The translations under genes and the position numbers were made by a program. Below, in pieces: positions 58,317 to 64,000 of a stretch of 64,000 nucleotides of DNA (within the stretch, counting starts at the first letter, position 1; every line of letters begins with the position of its first letter). The notes below the pieces were generated by a model. The model had not been told where the DNA came from. It saw only the letters and a program-made list of their open reading frames with translations, and made no database searches. The stretch is from Hypholoma sublateritium FD-334 SS-4. Lineage: Eukaryota > Basidiomycota > Agaricomycetes > Agaricales > Strophariaceae. The stretch is from assembly GCA_000827495.1 (NCBI GenBank), contig KN817577.1:172498-236497 (forward strand). Direction: 5' to 3'.

Positions 58317-59684
58317 TCAGGAGACTACAGCAGATGATATCCCAGCAACAACATCATCGACTCTCTGCTGCCACTCATCTGCTACAACATCTGCTATCTC
58401 ATAATCTTCACCTGAGCCATAGGTCTCTCTATCAGTCTTCAGGATATCCCTGAATGCCCTGTATATATTTGCAATATCAGCAAATATCCATATAGGAAGA
58501 ACAATTCAGAGATCATACACACCTCACTACCTTCTTGGTAGTTCCCGCACTCTTGCGTATGAAAGCAAGGCGTTGATCAATGAGGTTCCAGTACTTTTCA
58601 CCCCCTTCACACTCCTGATAAATGTTACGCTAACATGCATTAGATGGTAGTAAACAAAGGGAAACAGACTTGATATTTACCATGAGCGCGACCCTTGAAC
58701 AGAGCTGAACAGTGGGGCGACAAGGTGTTCCATGGACAATAAGTTGAGCAAGGGAAAATACGTTGGTATTTTCCTTGATGCTTTCCCGTATCTGTAAGGT
58801 AAAGTTGTAATCATTTCTTGTTTGCCTTTATTGGTACATGCATACGTACAAGTTTCTTGATCTTCGACCTAGCCTGAGTGAGCGAGTAGCTAACATAGGT
58901 TGTAATCTTCTCCCAGTTCGAATAGTCATGTTCAATTCCTGGCGGTAAATCAAATCGATAACGTTTGAGGATGTCCTAAGTAAAAATGGATCAGATATTT
59001 GAATCATTAAGGGTGAGGGTACATACAAGTATATGGTTGCGAGGGATATCGCCCTTGTAGGCACTTATGTTTGTAGAAAGTAAGACGGCGATGGCGTAGT
59101 TGTTGACGTTCGTCTCCGTAATAAATCAGCATTAAGGACATTGGGGTAAAATGTATTAAGTACCTTCAATTCATCCGATACTTGGTAAGGTGGCGCGGCA
59201 GATCGAAACGCATCGACTTTGTTCTCGATGGACAGGACACATACGAATAACTTGGCTTGACGACCCAGTGCGGAATCCTCGGAGATTTTGAGACATAATA
59301 CTCAAATATGTAAATGGAAATACTCACTTGTAAGAAGGCTTCAACCTCGTCATGCTGCTCCGAGCGAAGTTTCTTGTGGGATGCATACCGCAGGGTTGCG
59401 GCAGTCATATTGCCAAATGAAGGTTCCTGAGCTCGAGCGGTGTCCGTGGTAGAACCTCCCTCATCAGGTTCAGTAGTGTCCCCAGCGTCCTGCTCGTCGT
59501 CTTGCCCGTCATGAGTCCTTTTGCCTAATAACGGTTCAGGCGGTGGGCTCGACCTCTCCATCGCATCTATCAAAGCCTGCTCAGCGACGGAAGGAAAAAT
59601 GATAGCTCCTTCCCTCTGAAGCGGGCGGTGGGGCTGCTGAGCGTGTTGAGAAGCGAGGGTACCATGGGATCCTGTCGAGGACAT
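58317..59684 (-). CDS. Uncharacterised Agaricomycete family protein
   Basis: Seven exons: 59684-59328, 59277-59164, 59113-59027, 58975-58850, 58791-58681, 58629-58523, 58458-58317. They sum to 347 residues. Residues 1-95 are disordered and acidic (KRTHDGQDDEQDAGD). From about 95 a helical domain follows: ATLRYASHKKLRSEQHDEVEAFLQ, LGRQAKLFVCVLSIENKVDAF, AIAVLLSTNISAYKGDIP, LKRYRFDLPPGIEHDYSNW, IVHGTPCRPTVQLCSRVALM, FRDILKTDRETYG. This block order belongs to a multi-copy mushroom family of unknown function, seen in my recollection near mobile DNA. There is no catalytic motif. It lies 0.9 kb from a DDE transposon. Confidence 0.72.
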
Positions 59685-60569
59685 TGTGCGAGTGGTTTTT
59701 GAGGGCAGAAACAGGTGGCCTTTTATACAGATTTTTGAGGTGACGTAAACTTGGAAATGACTCCGACAAGCGAACTGACTCATTTGCACAACATATATAA
59801 TACATTGACGGTCGGCACAGAATTCCAGAGGAGATCAGTCGATAATAGATAGTTTTGCTGGTCAAGGGTCATGATGGATTGGGTGACCGGTGCAGCGGGG
59901 AATGTGTGGCACAGCGCGAAGAGGTGATATGAAGATAATGCTGAGCTTGGCTTCCACAGGTATGTTGAAGGCACGTACCCCGGGAGCGACGCGCGGGAGT
60001 CGTGGTGCCAGCACCGGCGCCGCCAGCGCCTGCCAGTGCTATCGTGCTCGCGCCCCTAAAGTCAGCCCAAGACGCACTCGGCTTCTGCAAGCGCAGAAGC
60101 CGAGTGCGTCGAGTGTGCAAAGGCAGGTAGGACACGCCGGGACCCGTCTCCTCATCATCGTCAAGCGGCGTGCAGAGGCTTGTTGAGACGCAGCGCGCTG
60201 GGTTTTCTTGGCAGCGCGCGGCGATGCGGGCGCACCTGCTGCGACTATGCGCAACTGTTGCAATGCTCGACGCGATTTTTCTTCGCCAGCGATGTTCCTG
60301 ATTACATAAATCATTGGGTATTTTCGAGACCGGAGAACAAGCATACCTGTGCGTCCACGTTCTCGGCGATGGACGTTCCTTTGCCTATACGCGCATGCAC
60401 CGAAATTTAGGTTGATGGTCTCTCTAGAAGGGGCGGTTCCTGTGGAGCGACCAGGCTAAGAGTGGCGGAGAATGACGGCGGCACCTCAGCTGCGGAGTAG
60501 AACTCAGCGTGCTCCGCCAGCCGGGTGGTCGAGGCTGCTGGTGGCGCTGATAGGGTCGCTTTTAGACTA
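59685..60569. other. Intergenic, left flank of DDE transposon
   Basis: GC-rich short frames on both strands and one strong hairpin (60071-60110). No gene recognised. Confidence 0.4.
60071..60110. repeat. Perfect 18-bp-stem hairpin
   Basis: gacgcactcggcttctgc at 60071-60088 is followed after a 4-base loop by its exact reverse complement at 60093-60110. The stem is GC-rich and would be very stable. Confidence 0.85.
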
Positions 60570-60600
60570 CAGTTGCGGACAATCAAAGACATCAAATTTG
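60570..60600 (+). repeat. Left terminal inverted repeat
   Basis: 31 bases, exact reverse complement of 63690-63720. Confidence 0.92.
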
Positions 60601-60868
60601 ATCAGTCATTTATGGGGACCAACACATACATACAAAATGTTTGGAAATCATTGTAATATAAAGAATAGGACCCAGTTCAATGATTTGCACGAGCGAAATT
60701 TTTCGAATCAACATTTTCAATAAATAGTACCAAAAATATTTGGCCACTGTGAAAAAAATCGCTAAAATTTCGGAAAAGTTGTTTTTAGATAGCTTTTGGT
60801 TTTTTGTGTTCGCTAGTAAAATATTTTATCTTTCCCTCGAGCCGATCTCTCTGAAAAAAATCGACAAA

Positions 60869-63281
60869 ATGCCCCCAAAAGGCCGCCCACCAAAGAAAAA
60901 AAGGAACATGTCTGGTCTGAGAAATCAGCGGCCACCATCACCAATGTCCCTTGAGCCTGTGGTCGAGTCTGAAGAAGCCTTGGAGTACTCTGATAAAGGA
61001 CAACCTGGGCCAGATCAGGAAGATCGCGAGCATCAGGACATAAAAGACAAGGCCAGCAGTGAGCAAGAGGATGATGGCGACCTGGAGGAATCTGATTTTG
61101 AGTCTGATCATGAGTGGAAGGGTTTAACGAGCACAGAGCTTGCAAAACGTCTTGTATTGCTGTCTTGTAGGAACAATGGAGAACCAGACGATGCAGACTG
61201 GATCCCCCCTAGCTTACAGAAAAAACTGAAGAGAGGTGAGTGTTAGATTATTGTTCGTTGCAAGTTCATTGTATTTGATCTGATCTGATTTATAGAGCGT
61301 CCAAAAACATACGCCAAAGGGCCGGCTGTAATGAGCAAGTCAGATCGCACACAGAGACGTTATGCAAAGGATTACAAGAATCAAACGCGCATTGATCAAT
61401 TCATGGAGAGAAGACCTAGCGGCGCGGCCAGTTCCTCCCAAATTCCCCAAGTCCGTCGCGTGTCTGATCGCAGTTTATCCTCATCCGAGTCGACCAATTC
61501 TGTAAAAGAAATATACACACTGAGCGACAGTGACCTGTCCGACGGTGATACTGCTGCTGCCCCTGCCAGTACACGTGCAAGTGAATCTCGAGACCACAGT
61601 CGAGAGGTGTCGGATGGAACACCTGGGCCCTCCAATCAAGCTGGTCTGACGGATGAAGTTGATGGCGATCTTGAGCTTGAGCACGGACAGCCGCATGATG
61701 TGCCCGATCTGGAGACAACAGCAGCGGACAGAGAAACATGGGAGGAAGAACTTGAACAGGATATTGCAAGTCAGCCAGTGGAAATCAAGGACTGGGAAAC
61801 TCTTCGTGCACAGATCAAATCCGATCTCAAGAAGAATTCTCGAAATCTACCCCTTTCCCATATCAACAAACTAATTATTATCATAAATTTTGCTACCCTT
61901 CGAATCAAAGGGCGATCCCGCATCGACGCCAGTTTGGAAATTGCTGCTCAATGGCATGAACGAGACGGTATCTGGTTCTCTCGCCAAATCCGAGCCCTTG
62001 CACGACACTATCAAATATTTGAACAGCTACCGGCCGAGAATCGTGGTGGTGTACGAAGTGCACGAACATTGCTTCAAGATGAGCGAGTCAAGAAGCGTGT
62101 TCTTGACTACCTTCAAAGCCTTCCGACTGGAAAGGTAACCCCGAAGCGTCTTCAGGAGGCCGTCAATTCAGAGATTCTCCCCGATCTTGGAATAACCCCC
62201 AAAAAACCTATCGGCACCCGCACTGCTCGACGCTGGCTCATCAAACTTGGCTGGCGATACACCCAAGTACGGAAAGGTGTTTACATGGATGGCCACGAGC
62301 GCGCCGACGTTGTTGAGTACCGGCAACAGATATTCCTTCCCTTGATGGCCCAATTTGAAGCGCGCATGGTGCATTACGAAGGACCTGAATTGACGCGTGT
62401 TGCGCCAAACCTTGCGCCGGGAGAACGCGAGATCATTCCCAATTTCCATGACGAGAGCTCGTTCCACGGAAATGAAGAGGTTCGAAGCCTTTGGTTACGC
62501 AAAGACGAGCAACCATTGCGTAAAAAAGGGCGCGGACGTCTTATTCACGTTTCCGCATTCATTAATCCAGAAACTGGGCGCTTAATCTTGCTTGATGCTG
62601 ATGGCAACACGATACGTGACTCTACAAAGATCATCTTTCCGGGATCGGGCGGTGACGCGTGGTGGGACTGCGAACAGCTTCTCAAGCAAATGGAGGACGC
62701 TATTCAGATATTTGAGGCTGCACACCCAGGCAAGCAAAGTCTTTTCATTTTTGATCAGTCATCTGCACATGCATCACTTCCACCCGACGCCCTCAAAGCT
62801 TTTGAAATGAACAAATCAGACGGCGGAAAGCAGCGGCGCCAGCGTGACACTGTCATTCCTGACAACAATCCTGCGGTGGAACACCGCGGTGAAGTGCAGA
62901 AAATGACAAATCCAGACGGCACTCCTAAAGGTCTGCAGCGTGTTCTTGACGAGCGGGGATTCCAAACTCGGGGTCTCAGAGCGAAGTGCACCCCTGTTTG
63001 TCCCTTTGAAAGTCAAAACTGCTGCCTTGCACGTCTTCTCAGCCAGCAAGACGACTTCAAGAATCAGCCTTCGCAGCTTGAAACGTTCATCAAATCTCGC
63101 GGACATGAATGTATATTTTTGCCGAAATTTCATTGTGAATTAAATCCCATTGAAATGGTCAGTAAAATTTAATGCTCAATTATAATCTTAATAATCTCTT
63201 TGACAGTACTGGGGATGGTGCAAATATCGCTACCGTGAAGTTGAGAAAAAGACCTTCCAAGATGCAAAAGATGCAGTCTAG
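60869..63281 (+). CDS. DDE-superfamily transposase (C-terminally truncated)
   Basis: Three exons, 60869-61235, 61296-63157 and 63207-63281, give 767 residues. The N-terminus has an AT-hook-like GRPPKKKR, then acidic disordered DNA. A helix-turn-helix-like region (TARRWLIKLGWRYTQVRKGVY, split in the protein by no intron) precedes the catalytic core: HDESSFH (Asp508), FIFDQSSAH (Asp609), LNPIEMYWGWCKYRYRE (Glu742). An in-frame TAG at 63279-63281 ends the protein; the same frame continues for about 65 codons (QYLEACPRDVICRFINRSWR and on) to a TGA at 63477-63479, which looks like the original end. All three acidic residues precede the stop, so residual activity is possible but unproven. Confidence 0.82.
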
Positions 63282-63689
63282 CAATACCTTGAAGCATGCC
63301 CAAGAGATGTCATTTGTCGGTTCATCAACCGATCATGGCGTTTCATGAGTGCTTATCGTCTGGGGTTGACAGGACGTGCAGCAGCGTGGGCGGTGAAGAA
63401 GCAGAGACAGCATCGCCAAGTTTCTCAGCGGGCAATGATGGCGATTGAAGCCGTACTCAATGTAGGAGCGCCATCTTGATAAGATGGACTCCGGTGAGGC
63501 TTGCCGGACGGCCCGGACATCTGATTTGCCATCGATCAGCCTAAAAATGTTCACTTCTTCGCCCAAAAAAATTGGCCAGCTTAAAATCTCGTGGGAATTT
63601 TACAAAAACACCATTTTTAGGCTCTATTTGACCGTCCGATTTCAAATCTGTTGTCAGTTTCACTCAAATAATTCGCGTTCGCAAGTTAC

Positions 63690-63720
63690 CAAATTTGATG
63701 TCTTTGATTGTCCGCAACTG
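63690..63720 (-). repeat. Right terminal inverted repeat
   Basis: 31 bases, exact reverse complement of 60570-60600; TA follows at 63721-63722. Confidence 0.92.
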
Positions 63721-63836
63721 TACATGTGGATTTTTGCTTTTCGGAGCATTAAACATGTGTTGAAGGCAGATAACGAGGNACTGAGACGTGCCCTCGTCAG
63801 CAGTTCAAAGAAGGCGGATAATAGAATCAGTTGAGA

Positions 63837-64000
63837 ATGGTCCTNGCTCATGAGTCTGTGACGATGGGAGTTATGGGCAGCGTCTCTATCAAAGGGCGTT
63901 CCTTTGACAAACCGGGAGACAGTACAAAAACTCGCTATGAGACTCCAGCGAACCGTTCTAACAAGGAACTATCATCCCCTTCTATTATCAAGGGACCGCA
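63837..64000 (+). other. Open frame running off the window
   Basis: From ATG at 63837 a frame stays open to the edge (MVLAHESVTM, then GRSFDKPGDSTKTRYETP). There is one N in it. It may be the start of a gene beyond the window; I do not recognise the sequence. Confidence 0.25.

Larger units (their letters stand above)
60570..63720 (+). mobile_element. DDE transposon, complete, TA target duplication
   Basis: The 3151-bp element is bounded by perfect 31-base terminal inverted repeats beginning cagttgcggacaatcaaaga. TA stands directly outside both ends (60568-60569 and 63721-63722), the target duplication of the Tc1/mariner/IS630 superfamily. It holds one spliced transposase gene. Exact end identity points to recent insertion, although the transposase carries an early stop. 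Confidence 0.9.

Noticed and set aside
1..64000. CRISPR array, rRNA or clear tRNA genes
   Set aside because: No regularly spaced identical repeats and no rRNA or complete tRNA pattern seen; CRISPR is not expected in a fungal nuclear genome.

Overview
The window looks like nuclear DNA of a mushroom-forming basidiomycete (Agaricomycete). Evidence: split genes with many 45-60 bp GT-AG introns, fatty acid synthase as one fused polypeptide (beta plus alpha halves), a lectin of the Psathyrella velutina (PVL) seven-blade type, F-box/LRR genes of the expanded agaric type, and agaric-type HNH and helicase families. Coordinates below come from manual splicing; for most multi-exon genes I checked that the summed exon lengths are a whole number of codons.

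Layout. 1-5.1 kb: a tandem duplication of an F-box/LRR gene plus the 5' half of CTF8. The left copy has decayed (nonsense codon, frameshift, CTF8 lacking its start); the right copy is intact. 5.9-6.7 kb: a small conserved serine/proline-rich protein gene (minus). 6.7-10.3 kb: gene-poor, ending in a LINE-type retroelement remnant. 10.4-16.1 kb: an HNH-domain gene, a 216-base run of N, a foldback element, the mitochondrial import J-protein gene PAM18/TIM14 and a PVL-like lectin gene. 17.4-27.1 kb: three tandem UPF1-like superfamily 1 helicase paralogues. 27.2-29.7 kb: a carnitine O-acyltransferase gene converging on the third helicase. 30.7-31.7 kb: an NMN-adenylyltransferase-like gene. 34.4-47.3 kb: the fatty acid synthase gene (22 exons, 3938 aa). 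47.5-49.4 kb: the mRNA-export helicase DBP5. 49.6-55.6 kb: gene-poor DNA with long perfect hairpins. 55.7-56.2 kb: acyl-CoA-binding protein. 57.3-58.0 kb: diverged tandem repeats. 58.3-59.7 kb: an uncharacterised agaric family gene. 60.57-63.72 kb: a complete DDE transposon with 31-bp inverted ends and a TA target duplication.

Themes. Three acyl-CoA genes (carnitine acyltransferase, fused FAS, acyl-CoA-binding protein) lie within 30 kb, which could be coincidence. The strongest anomaly is a roughly 2.1-kb AT-rich, CpG-poor block at about 25.55-27.66 kb. It covers the 3' half of the third helicase and the 3' end of the convergent carnitine acyltransferase, yet both genes stay in frame across its edges. 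Homologous replacement from a low-GC relative, and an assembly or contamination chimera, are the two main explanations.

Limits. No searches were run; family assignments rest on recognised motifs. Scattered N bases around 10.6-14.2 kb mark lower-quality sequence.
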